From: GCA-2731375 sp964590195
GTDB lineage: Bacteria > Pseudomonadota > Alphaproteobacteria > GCA-2731375
Direction: 5' to 3'
DNA: 64,000 nucleotides
NCBI GenBank assembly: GCA_964590195.1
Contig: CAZPWJ010000006.1
Location: 30,837-94,836, forward strand
Below are positions 8,200 to 17,424 of the stretch, piece after piece. The notes under the pieces were generated by a model. The model ran no database searches. It was given only the letters and a program-made list of their open reading frames with translations, and was not told the origin of the DNA. Both the position numbers and the translations under genes were made by a program. The first letter of the stretch is position 1. Every line of letters begins with the position of its first letter.

Positions 8200-9384
8200 C
8201 TAGTAGGAACGCGGCATGCCCAGAACATGCTGGCCGACGAAACCCAGGATCAGGTTGGTCGAAATGGGCGCCGTCTTGAAGATGCGCGCCTCGCGCCACT
8301 TCCGCTCAATATGGTATTCCTTGGCAAAGGCAAAGCCGCCATAGGTCTGCATGCAGGCCTCCGCCGCTTGCCAGGTCGCTTCCGAGGCCAGCATCTTGGC
8401 CATGTTGGCCTCGGCCCCGCAGGGCTGGCCGGCATCAAACAGCGCCGCGGCCTGACGCACCATCAGTTCCGCCGCCTTGATCTGAGCATAGGCATTGGCG
8501 ATGGGAAACTGGATGCCCTGATTGGCGCCGATGGGTTTGCCGAAGACCACCCGTTCGTTGGCATAGGCCGTCGCTTTCTCGGTAAACCAGCGGCCATCGC
8601 CAATGGCTTCCGAGGCAACCAGCACCCGCTCCGCATTCATGCCGTCCAGGATATAGCGGAAACCCTTGCCTTCCTCGCCGATCAGATTTTCCACCGGCAC
8701 CTTCAGGTCATCGAAGAACACCTGATTGGTATTGTGATTGATCATGGTTGGTATGGGCGTGATTTCCAGGCCGTTGCCCAGGCCTTCGCGCAAATCAACG
8801 AGGATGGTGGAAAGACCCTCCGTACGCTTGGCGACCTCTTCCACCGGCGTGGTCCGGCAAAGCAGCAGCATCAGATCGGATTGCAGGGCGCGCGAGGTCC
8901 AGACCTTCTGGCCGTTGACCACGTAATGATCGCCCTGGCGCACGGCGCGGGTTTTCAACTGAGTGGTGTCCGTGCCGGTGGTGGGCTCGGTCACGCCAAA
9001 GGCCTGTAGGCGGATATCGCCATTGGCGATACCGGGCAGGTATTTACGCTTCTGCGCTTCGCTGCCGTGGCGCAACAAGGTGCCCATGATGTACATCTGG
9101 GCATGGCAGGCGGCCGCCGAACAGCCCGAGGCGTGGATTTCCTCCAAAATGACCGAACCGGCGCGGATCGGCAGGCCGGCGCCGCCATATTCCTCCGGTA
9201 TCAGGGCGCCCAGATAGCCCGACTCGGTCATGGCATTGACGAATTCGTGCGGGTATTCCGCCACCTCGTCCTTGTCATGCCAATATTCCAGCGGGAAATC
9301 GGCGCAAACCTTGCGCACACCATCGCGAATTTCCGGGTAATCTTCGCCCAGGGTCATTTGCGTCAGGCCTGAATCTTCAGTCAT
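8200..9384 (-). CDS. Acyl-CoA dehydrogenase
   Basis: This encodes 394 residues starting at ATG 9384; AAAGGAG lies 8 bases upstream, and the upstream in-frame TTG at 9387 is less likely. It is an FAD enzyme that introduces a C2-C3 double bond in acyl-CoA and passes electrons to ETF. Visible signatures are the Q-A-F-G-V-T-E-P-T-T-G-T-D-T segment of the FAD/substrate site near residue 130 and the C-terminal Q-T-Y-G-G-F-A-F segment near 350 with the flavin-binding region. It is the last gene of a three-gene minus-strand operon with an enoyl-CoA hydratase and a 2-hydroxyacid dehydrogenase. ETF-QO at 25201-26865 could receive its electrons. Chain-length specificity is unknown. Confidence 0.92.
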   Translation of the reverse strand: MTEDSGLTQMTLGEDYPEIRDGVRKVCADFPLEYWHDKDEVAEYPHEFVNAMTESGYLGALIPEEYGGAGLPIRAGSVILEEIHASGCSAAACHAQMYIMGTLLRHGSEAQKRKYLPGIANGDIRLQAFGVTEPTTGTDTTQLKTRAVRQGDHYVVNGQKVWTSRALQSDLMLLLCRTTPVEEVAKRTEGLSTILVDLREGLGNGLEITPIPTMINHNTNQVFFDDLKVPVENLIGEEGKGFRYILDGMNAERVLVASEAIGDGRWFTEKATAYANERVVFGKPIGANQGIQFPIANAYAQIKAAELMVRQAAALFDAGQPCGAEANMAKMLASEATWQAAEACMQTYGGFAFAKEYHIERKWREARIFKTAPISTNLILGFVGQHVLGMPRSY

Positions 9385-9409
9385 CAAATCTACTCCTTTA
9401 CCTAATGTC

Positions 9410-10204
9410 CTAGCGGCCCATGAAACGCGGCTTGCGCTTTTCGTTGAAGGCGATGACGCCTTCGCGCCGGTCCTCGGTGGGGACCAGGCGGTTATAGGCC
9501 TCGATCTCGATGCCCAGGGCGGTGGTCAAATCCGTGCCCATGCCCAGATTGACCGAGCGTTTGGCCTGGCGCACGGCCAGGGGCCCGTTGCCGGCAATGC
9601 GCTCCGCTACTTTCAGAGCAGCAGGCATCAGCTCATCGGCGGGCACGACCTTGTTGACGATGCCCCAATCCAGGCCTTCCTCCGCCGTGAACGGCGTACC
9701 TGTATAAAGAATTTCCTTGGCCCGGCGGGAGCCGGCGGCGCGTGGCAGGTTCTGCGTACCGCCGCAGCCCGGGATGATACCCAGTGTGATCTCGGTCAGG
9801 GCAAAACGGGCGCCCTCGGCGGCATAGATGAAGTCCGACGCCAGGGCCATCTCGCAACCGCCGCCAAAGGCCGAGCCGTTGACGGCGGCGATAACCGGCA
9901 CCGGGCAATCGATCATGTTGTAGGTGGCTTGTTCGAAAATGGCATGTTGCTTGCGCCAGGTTTCGTCCGTCATCCCGTCGCGTTCCTTCAGATCGCCGCC
10001 GGCGCAAAATGCCTTGTCGCCGGCTCCCGTCAGGATCACGATGCGGGTATCACCCGGATCAAGCAGCATCGAGGTGAAGACGTCTAGCATATCCCAGCCG
10101 AGCTGGGTATTCATGGCATTGCGCCGGTCGGGCCGATTAAAGGTGACCCGCAGCACATGCTCTTGGGGCTGGTCCAGCAAAAGGGTTTCGTAGCTGTCTT
10201 GCAT
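9410..10204 (-). CDS. Enoyl-CoA hydratase/isomerase family protein
   Basis: This encodes 264 residues of the crotonase fold. The oxyanion-hole segments are D-K-A-F-C-A-G-G-D-L near residue 65 and S-A-F-G-G-G-C-E-M-A near residue 110. The two Glu positions used by true hydratases appear present, in G-G-G-C-E and L-T-E-I-T-L-G. AGGAAA lies 6 bases before the ATG. It is separated by 25 bases from the acyl-CoA dehydrogenase and 27 bases from the hydroxyacid dehydrogenase, so the three form an operon. Together with the dehydrogenase it can carry out the first two oxidative steps on an acyl-CoA. The exact substrate is not visible from sequence. Confidence 0.9.
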   Translation of the reverse strand: MQDSYETLLLDQPQEHVLRVTFNRPDRRNAMNTQLGWDMLDVFTSMLLDPGDTRIVILTGAGDKAFCAGGDLKERDGMTDETWRKQHAIFEQATYNMIDCPVPVIAAVNGSAFGGGCEMALASDFIYAAEGARFALTEITLGIIPGCGGTQNLPRAAGSRRAKEILYTGTPFTAEEGLDWGIVNKVVPADELMPAALKVAERIAGNGPLAVRQAKRSVNLGMGTDLTTALGIEIEAYNRLVPTEDRREGVIAFNEKRKPRFMGR

Positions 10205-10231
10205 GACGGTTTCCTGTTTTTACAATCGCGG

Positions 10232-11212
10232 TTACGAGGCGGCGGGACGAATGACGTTGATCAGTTCGCCACCCGTCAGCAATGCTTCTATGTTGTCGCC
10301 GGTCTTGGCCCAGCGGCGTAGCTGCTGCCCTTCCGACCAGCCGGAAATATGCGGCGTCATCAGAACATTGTCCAGTTCATGATAGGGCCGGCGGGAAGGG
10401 CGGACGGCGGGGTTATCCGGGCTGGGGTATTGATACCAGGTATCCAAAACGGCGCCGCCGATGACGCCGTTTTCGAGAGCGGCATAAAGCGCGTCTTCGT
10501 CGGCGATATGGCCACGCGCCACATTGATCACCACGGCGGAGGATTTCATCGCCGCCAATTGCGCTTCGCCGATCATGCCCCGCGTCAGGTCCGAAAGGGG
10601 GCAGCAGATCACCAGGAAATCAACCTCGGCCAGCAGCTTGGGCAAATCATCATAGCCGCCCAGGAAATGTGGTGCCGGTTCCAGCGGCCTCGGCGTCTGG
10701 GTCAGGGCCATGACCTTCATATCGAACGCCAGGGCCCGGCGCGCGATGGCGCGGCCAATATTGCCATAGCCCAGGCAGCCAACGGTCATACCGGACAATT
10801 CCCCCCTGGGCTTGCCGCCCAACGATGGCGTGCCGCTCCAATCGCCGGTCTTGAACAGGCTATTGCGCCGGGCCACGCCGACCACCCATTCCAGCATACC
10901 GTTGAAGGCATATTCGGCGATCGCCACTTCATGCTCATAGACGTTGCAGATGGCGGCGGCGGCGGGCACCGCATCGACATCTACCATGTCCAGGCCGGCG
11001 AGGGGGACTTGCAAGGCCTTTAGATTGGGGGCGGGGGGCATCTCTGCGTCATAATTTCTGGAAATCATAAATTCGGCCCAGGCCATATTCTCCGCCACGG
11101 TTTCCGCGTCGTCATCGGGGCTGATTTGCCGCAGACTGATGCGGTCGCCAAACCGTTCGGGTAGAATTTTCATGCCCCGCTGTGCGACGCCGCCGTTCAA
11201 CAATACTTTCAT
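10232..11212 (-). CDS. D-isomer-specific 2-hydroxyacid dehydrogenase
   Basis: This encodes 326 residues. The NAD-binding domain shows V-G-C-L-G-Y-G-N-I-G-R near residue 144. The substrate-side Arg is in I-N-V-A-R-G near 235, and the catalytic His is in M-T-P-H-I-S-G near 290. These are signatures of the family that reversibly reduces 2-oxoacids to D-2-hydroxyacids, including phosphoglycerate and glyoxylate/hydroxypyruvate reductases. It is the first gene of the operon with enoyl-CoA hydratase and acyl-CoA dehydrogenase, hinting at degradation of a hydroxy- or oxo-acid. Two copies of CTGTGCTTT spaced 30 bases lie just upstream (11224-11263). The specific substrate is uncertain. Confidence 0.9.
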   Translation of the reverse strand: MKVLLNGGVAQRGMKILPERFGDRISLRQISPDDDAETVAENMAWAEFMISRNYDAEMPPAPNLKALQVPLAGLDMVDVDAVPAAAAICNVYEHEVAIAEYAFNGMLEWVVGVARRNSLFKTGDWSGTPSLGGKPRGELSGMTVGCLGYGNIGRAIARRALAFDMKVMALTQTPRPLEPAPHFLGGYDDLPKLLAEVDFLVICCPLSDLTRGMIGEAQLAAMKSSAVVINVARGHIADEDALYAALENGVIGGAVLDTWYQYPSPDNPAVRPSRRPYHELDNVLMTPHISGWSEGQQLRRWAKTGDNIEALLTGGELINVIRPAAS

Positions 11213-11223
11213 GCGTGCTATCC

Positions 11224-11263
11224 CTGTGCTTTAACGCCCTTTGCGTAAATGCTCTGTGCTTTT
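11224..11263. repeat. Pair of direct repeats upstream of the hydroxyacid dehydrogenase operon
   Basis: CTGTGCTTT occurs at 11224-11232 and again at 11254-11262, exactly 30 bases apart (about three helical turns). It lies between the divergent hydroxyacid dehydrogenase and fumC genes. A TATAAA on the minus strand (11261-11266) overlaps the second copy and could be a -10 box, so the repeats may be a regulator-binding site. Confidence 0.35.
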
Positions 11264-11314
11264 ATACACCCTGTTCTAACGTGCTAACCGCCAATGATGG
11301 AGGCTTCCGGGCCA

Positions 11315-12718
<1,404 letters not shown>

Positions 12719-12730
12719 GCCGCTATCCAT

Positions 12731-12961
12731 ATGCCCGGCGAGGAAGAAGAACTGCTGCGGCGGTCTTTCCGCATCGCCGGGCATCAGACCAGCCTGTCCA
12801 TGGAGCGCGCTTTCTGGGACGAATTTCGTCGCCTGGCCCAGGCTGACGGTCGCAGCATGACAGATCTTATTGCTGAAATTGATGTTCAGCGCACGGCGGG
12901 CTTAAGCCGCGCCGTGCGCGTTTACATTCTAAAGCGCCTGCAAGCGGCGGCGCGAACTTAA
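12731..12961 (+). CDS. Ribbon-helix-helix domain protein (RHH_4-like)
   Basis: This encodes 76 residues. The segment R-S-F-R-I-A-G-H-Q-T-S-L-S-M-E at about 11-25 is the antiparallel strand of the RHH_4 family. It is followed by two helices (F-W-D-E-F-R-R-L-A and the S-R-A-V-R-V-Y-I-L region). Such proteins are common in alphaproteobacteria and are presumed small DNA-binding dimers, but their targets are mostly unknown. It sits 12 bases after fumC and 11 bases before the NIPSNAP gene, so it is probably co-transcribed. No toxin-like partner is adjacent, so an antitoxin role is not supported. Confidence 0.8.
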   Translation: MPGEEEELLRRSFRIAGHQTSLSMERAFWDEFRRLAQADGRSMTDLIAEIDVQRTAGLSRAVRVYILKRLQAAART

Positions 12962-12972
12962 GGAGAAACCTG

Positions 12973-13293
12973 ATGATTGTTGATCACCGTACGTATGACT
13001 TCCACCCCGGCAAGATCAAGGCCTGGATTGAGATTTATAAGGAATTCGGCCTGCCCGTGCAGCAGAAGCATCTGGGTAAGTTGCTCGGTTTTTTCACCAC
13101 CGAGGTTGGTCCAATCAATCAAATCGTTTTCATGTGGGCCTACGACAGCATGGGTGATCGGGAACAGCGCCGCGCCGCCATGGCGAAAGACCCCGACTGG
13201 GCGGTGTTCCTGGAGAAGGGCGATGGCCTGGGCGCCTTGAAACAGCAGACCAACAAGCTCATCGCGCCGACTGATTTTTCGCCTATTCAGTAA
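12973..13293 (+). CDS. NIPSNAP family protein
   Basis: This encodes 106 residues of a dimeric alpha/beta-barrel (ferredoxin-like) fold. It opens V-D-H-R-T-Y-D-F-H-P-G-K, the usual NIPSNAP start, and contains G-F-F-T-T-E-V-G-P-I-N-Q and the W-A-Y-D-S-M-G-D-R region. AAGGAG lies 7 bases before the ATG. The family is widespread but its bacterial role is not established; proposals include vesicle or metabolite-related functions. It is the last gene of the fumC-RHH-NIPSNAP run and converges on the AsmA gene with a 21-base gap. Confidence 0.87.
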   Translation: MIVDHRTYDFHPGKIKAWIEIYKEFGLPVQQKHLGKLLGFFTTEVGPINQIVFMWAYDSMGDREQRRAAMAKDPDWAVFLEKGDGLGALKQQTNKLIAPTDFSPIQ

Positions 13294-13314
13294 TTCGGCT
13301 GGCTCAGCGATTAT

Positions 13315-16300
13315 TCAGCGCTTCTTTAGGGCCTTGAGCAGACCCTCAAGCAATTGCTGTTTGGGATCGACCGGTTGTTGTGGCTGGATCTGGCTTGGTT
13401 GCGACGGTTGCGGTTGTGCGGGTTGAGCGTCTGACGGTTGCGGTGCGTTGGCGGTGGAGCCGCCGCCGCTACTCCCCGTTAATGCGTCCAGCAACTTGCC
13501 GACGCTGCCTGATTTCGCCTTGCCGCCCAGTAATTCCCGGCCCAGACGGGCCAGCAGCCAGCGCTCCAACTTGGCGGTTTTCAAATTGTGCCGGGGCTTA
13601 TCCAAGGGGCCATACAGGTGCGCGCCCATGTCGGGTGCATTGCGGTGTTCGGTCAGGCGCATGACCGCACGCAAATCCAGCTGCCAGGCGGGCAGGTTGA
13701 CCGCGCCCTTGACCGTGGCTTCGCTGGCGTCCATCCGGGCCAGCATATCCTGGGTCCGGGCTACGCCGTTCTTTATGTTCCAGCTGCCGTCGACGCTTTG
13801 ATAATTGGTCTCGCCGCCCGAAAAGGCCCGTTGTACCAGGTTCACGAAGTCCGGCGTCTTGTTCAGACGGCCCAGGCGCTCGGAGAAGCTTTTCATGTTA
13901 AAGCCCCGAAGCACGCCGTTTTCCGCATGCACCTTGGCCTGGCCCGACAGGGCATTGACCAGATCCCATTGGCTGGAGCCGATGGTCTGAAACTGGCCGG
14001 TGAAATCCAGACGGCCCGTGACTTGATCCATCTCCAATGCCGTGCGCATGGCCTGGTTGATGTCGGCGCCTTGCAATTGCACCGACAGGCCCAGACCCGG
14101 CAGGGGGCGCGAGTTCAGGGTGGCCCGCACGCCGACCTCTCCCTTGAACAGCCGGCCCGTCAACTGTTCGACCCGCAGAACGCCATCTTTGACGCTTAGG
14201 TGCAGTTTTGGTTCTTCGAAGGGATAGCGCTGAAAGACCAGGCGTTTGGTGGCCAGCCTGATATCGGCGTCCGCCGCCTGCAAGGCGTCGAGTTTAATGG
14301 CCTCGCGGGACCAGCGTTCGTCACCGCGCCCGTGCCCGGGGCGGCCTTTCCCCTGTCCGCCGCGGGGCTCGCCGGCCGCGGGCTGTTTGCCGGCACCCAA
14401 AAAATGATCCAGCACGAGGTCGTCGGCCTGTAGATTGGCCGTGACCATGGGACGGGGACCATCCAGGCCAATACCGGCCTTACCCGATAGCGTGATAGGG
14501 CCGAATTGGCCGCTCAATTCACTCAACTCGAAAGCATCGCCGCCGCCTTTGATTTTACCATTCAGGCTTACGCCGCCGGGGGACTTCTGATCCGGCGGAT
14601 ATCGGCTGCCCAGGGCTGCGAGCAAGGACACCAGATCCTTATGATCGGCGGCGGTGCTTAGATTAAGTTGCGGCGCTTTATCCAGGGCATTGGCCGTGCC
14701 CTTGAGTTGCAGTTGTCCGCCCGCGACCTGCGCGGTTAGATCCAAGGCCAGGGCAGCCGCGTCACCTTTGGCCGTGCCCTGCACGGATATTGGCGTATCG
14801 GCACGGGCCAGCGGTTTCAGGCCCAGATCAAAAGTCCTCGACAGGGCCGCCAGGCTGCCATGGCGCAAATCCAGCTTCAGCTCCGCCTTTGCCTTGCCCG
14901 GCAGGTCGGCCGCCTTGCCGCTGACCTTGCCGCTGACCTTGCCGCTCAACCCGGATAGGGTCGTCGTGATGTCGAAATCCAGGCCCTTGGCATCGCCATT
15001 GATCACGCCATCCAGGGTTAGGCCTTGCAGGCGTTTTGGCGGTACCGGCAACTCAACCCCCGCCAACCGCGCCAGGCCGTCGATATATTTGGCCCGCAGC
15101 CTTATCTTTGCCGCGCCCTTGGGGGTGCCGGAAAAATTCTGGCCCGTGCCACTAAGCGTGAAATTCGCCCCGGCCAGGTCCCGCACGGCGGCTTTTCTGA
15201 GTGTCAACTTGCCTCCCGCAAGGCCAAGCTCAACGGACAAATTTCTTATGGGTACGGCATTGTATGATAATTCGCCGATGTTCAGGATAAGATTGCTGTC
15301 GAACCGTTCCAGCACGGCCAATTGGTTGTCGGTGGCTTTTGCGGTGGCGGCTGCCTCGGCCTTAGTGGTGCCCTTGCTTAGTGCTGAACTATTGTTTTGC
15401 GCTGACTTGGCTGGCAGATAGCCATCAAGGTTGATGCGGTCGATATTCAGCGCCAGACCAAAGGACGGACGGGCCTGCAGCAGAACCGTCGCGGCGCCCT
15501 CGACCGTGGTGCTGTCCAGGCGCAGATTCATATTGCTGACCTCGGCCTGCTGGCGGTTGACATTGAAATCGGATGTCAGGCTCATGTTGGCCAATCGTCC
15601 GGCTGGAACCGCGCTGGGATTGGCGTCTAGCCAGCTCAACAAACCGCGCAAATTATTTGATGCCAGTTCGACCTTGCCGTCAAAGCGCGGGCCACTGGCA
15701 AGCTTTTTAGTCTGTCCCGACAGGCGCAGGTCGGAACCGCCTGGCAACAGCGCGGAAAGTCGGTCCAGCCGCAGCACGCCATCGTCGGCGCTGGCGTCCA
15801 GCTGCACCTGGCTAAGTACGCCACCACGGTATTTCAAACCTTCAACCGTGATCACCACGCTGCCCCGCAAGGTGGCCGGAATTTCCGGCAATAGGGCGTC
15901 TGTTCCGGCCCCGGCCTCTTTTTTACCTTGGCCCGTTGCTGACGCCGATGATGGCGCGGAAGCCTCGACAGTACCCTGCAACAGCCGATCCAAATCAAGG
16001 CGCCCAATCGACAAAGCCAGATCATAGCTTGGCTCCTCGCCCAGGCTGGCGCTGATGGCGCCGCTGGCCTGCAGAGGGCCGAAGGTCAAATCAATGTCGT
16101 TCAGGGTGGCGGCCTTGGCCGATGCTTCGACGACGGCCTTCATCTGCAATGGCTGATTCAGGATCTGTGCTGGAGCGCTGCCTTTCCGTGCCGCCGCCTG
16201 CACGGCGGCCAAATCCGTTGCCGACAATGTCAGCTGTCCGCTTAGTCGCGGTTCCGTTGCCAATGCTTCTATGCGACCCGAAAAAGCCGCCGCCGCCTTA

Positions 16301-17028
16301 TCACCCTTATCGCCGCTTAGTTTCAAGTCAAGCCGTACGCCAATTGGTTTGCCGTTCTCCAAGTTGTCGATGGATAGATCGAAGGCCAAGGGCAAATTTC
16401 GCGCCGTTGCCCGGCCGGTGAAATGAAACGGCCCCTGCAGAGATGCGGCGGAGCCTTCCAGGTCCAGGGCTTCCACCTGTTCCTCGATACCCGCACGGCT
16501 ATCACGATAGACCACGACGGCGTCTTCGACAGCCAGTTTATCGAGGGAAAACGCAGTGTCGCCTGCCGTGCTGGAACCGGCTGCCGCCATCGGTGTCGTC
16601 ATGGCCGCCGCTGCGTGGCCCGGCGCTTCGAACTGCCAATTGGCCCGCCCATCCGGCAGGACTTCGAGGATCAATAACGGTTCGATCAGGCGCACGGATG
16701 TAACCTGGATTTCGCCTGATATAAGTGGCGCGAGGGCGACCCGCACGTCCAGTGCCTTCAGGGTCAGCATATCTGCGGCACTCTTATCTGAGGCATCCGG
16801 TGCATTTGGCAGGCCGGCCAGTCGGACGTCCCGAACCGAGAGCGCCGGTGCAGGTAGGATCTTCAGGCCAATATCACCGTCGATCGTCAATTCCCGCCCG
16901 GTCGCGTCGCGAACCGCCGTGATGATCTCGGCCTTATGATCATTCCAATTGACAAAACTCGGGCCGATCAGGACGATGGCGACTAACACCACGATCAAGA
17001 CGACGAAGCCGACGAGCAATTTTTTCAA
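13315..17028 (-). CDS. AsmA family protein (large envelope protein)
   Basis: This encodes 1237 residues from a TTG start at 17028, preceded by TAGGAG seven bases upstream. It has an N-terminal signal anchor (V-G-F-V-V-L-I-V-V-L-V-A-I-V-L-I-G). The AsmA N-domain follows, with T-G-R-E-L-T-I-D-G-D-I near residues 42-52. A very long beta-rich periplasmic body follows, and the C-terminal AsmA-2 region contains the F-N-M-K-S-F-S-E-R segment near 1050. The tail is Pro/Gln/Ser-rich and ends in K-K-R. AsmA/TamB-like proteins are thought to span the periplasm and influence outer-membrane lipid or protein assembly. An in-frame 12-bp tandem repeat at about 14920-14950 encodes G-K-V-S repeated. It is a single gene, divergent from DUF4169. 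Confidence 0.92.
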   Translation of the reverse strand: MKKLLVGFVVLIVVLVAIVLIGPSFVNWNDHKAEIITAVRDATGRELTIDGDIGLKILPAPALSVRDVRLAGLPNAPDASDKSAADMLTLKALDVRVALAPLISGEIQVTSVRLIEPLLILEVLPDGRANWQFEAPGHAAAAMTTPMAAAGSSTAGDTAFSLDKLAVEDAVVVYRDSRAGIEEQVEALDLEGSAASLQGPFHFTGRATARNLPLAFDLSIDNLENGKPIGVRLDLKLSGDKGDKAAAAFSGRIEALATEPRLSGQLTLSATDLAAVQAAARKGSAPAQILNQPLQMKAVVEASAKAATLNDIDLTFGPLQASGAISASLGEEPSYDLALSIGRLDLDRLLQGTVEASAPSSASATGQGKKEAGAGTDALLPEIPATLRGSVVITVEGLKYRGGVLSQVQLDASADDGVLRLDRLSALLPGGSDLRLSGQTKKLASGPRFDGKVELASNNLRGLLSWLDANPSAVPAGRLANMSLTSDFNVNRQQAEVSNMNLRLDSTTVEGAATVLLQARPSFGLALNIDRINLDGYLPAKSAQNNSSALSKGTTKAEAAATAKATDNQLAVLERFDSNLILNIGELSYNAVPIRNLSVELGLAGGKLTLRKAAVRDLAGANFTLSGTGQNFSGTPKGAAKIRLRAKYIDGLARLAGVELPVPPKRLQGLTLDGVINGDAKGLDFDITTTLSGLSGKVSGKVSGKAADLPGKAKAELKLDLRHGSLAALSRTFDLGLKPLARADTPISVQGTAKGDAAALALDLTAQVAGGQLQLKGTANALDKAPQLNLSTAADHKDLVSLLAALGSRYPPDQKSPGGVSLNGKIKGGGDAFELSELSGQFGPITLSGKAGIGLDGPRPMVTANLQADDLVLDHFLGAGKQPAAGEPRGGQGKGRPGHGRGDERWSREAIKLDALQAADADIRLATKRLVFQRYPFEEPKLHLSVKDGVLRVEQLTGRLFKGEVGVRATLNSRPLPGLGLSVQLQGADINQAMRTALEMDQVTGRLDFTGQFQTIGSSQWDLVNALSGQAKVHAENGVLRGFNMKSFSERLGRLNKTPDFVNLVQRAFSGGETNYQSVDGSWNIKNGVARTQDMLARMDASEATVKGAVNLPAWQLDLRAVMRLTEHRNAPDMGAHLYGPLDKPRHNLKTAKLERWLLARLGRELLGGKAKSGSVGKLLDALTGSSGGGSTANAPQPSDAQPAQPQPSQPSQIQPQQPVDPKQQLLEGLLKALKKR

Positions 17029-17202
17029 GGTAAACTCCTACCCGGCGGAAATTGGAAGCGATTTGAGCCAAGATCAAGATCTTTGATGTAATCTAATCCA
17101 TTAAGCGGGATGGCGGTGGAAAATTGTTTGGCGTAATGTCTGTCTGGTGCTGGACATTTGTACTGCGGTGAATTGGCGCGCAATGACAGAGGGGGCGAAG
17201 GC

Positions 17203-17409
17203 ATGGCCGAGATCATCAATCTCAACCACTTTCGCAAAGCTAAATCGAAGGCGGAAAAAGATACTCAGGCGGCCCATAACCGAGCACGTCATGGCCGCCG
17301 CAGAGGCGACAGAGAGCGTCAGGAGGCGGATGAACAACGCCGGCGGCGGGATCTGGACGGCCGCCGCTTCGAGCAGCGCGACCTTGATGATGGTGACGAG
17401 CCGGCTTGA
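17203..17409 (+). CDS. DUF4169 family small basic protein
   Basis: This encodes 68 residues from ATG 17203 (MAEIINLNHFRKAK). The I-I-N-L start followed by an Arg/Lys/Ala/Glu-rich helix and a D-G-R-R-F-E-Q-like end is the DUF4169 pattern, found almost only in alphaproteobacteria. Nearly half the residues are charged, so it is probably a highly helical soluble protein. GAGGGGGCGAAG upstream could serve as the ribosome site. It converges on the ClC gene with a 15-base gap. Function is unknown. Confidence 0.85.
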   Translation: MAEIINLNHFRKAKSKAEKDTQAAHNRARHGRRRGDRERQEADEQRRRRDLDGRRFEQRDLDDGDEPA

Positions 17410-17424
17410 ATTTAGCGGCAAGCT

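Noticed and set aside
8227..9009. 260-residue plus-strand frame
   Set aside because: It is antisense to the acyl-CoA dehydrogenase, lacks a recognisable domain, and reads like a third-position shadow.
12731..13293. RHH plus NIPSNAP as a toxin-antitoxin pair
   Set aside because: NIPSNAP is not a known toxin fold, and RHH_4 proteins next to fumC are common without toxins.
14915..14955. 12-bp tandem repeat in the AsmA gene as a possible phase-variable tract
   Set aside because: The unit is a multiple of three and has only about three copies, so changes would keep frame; low functional relevance.
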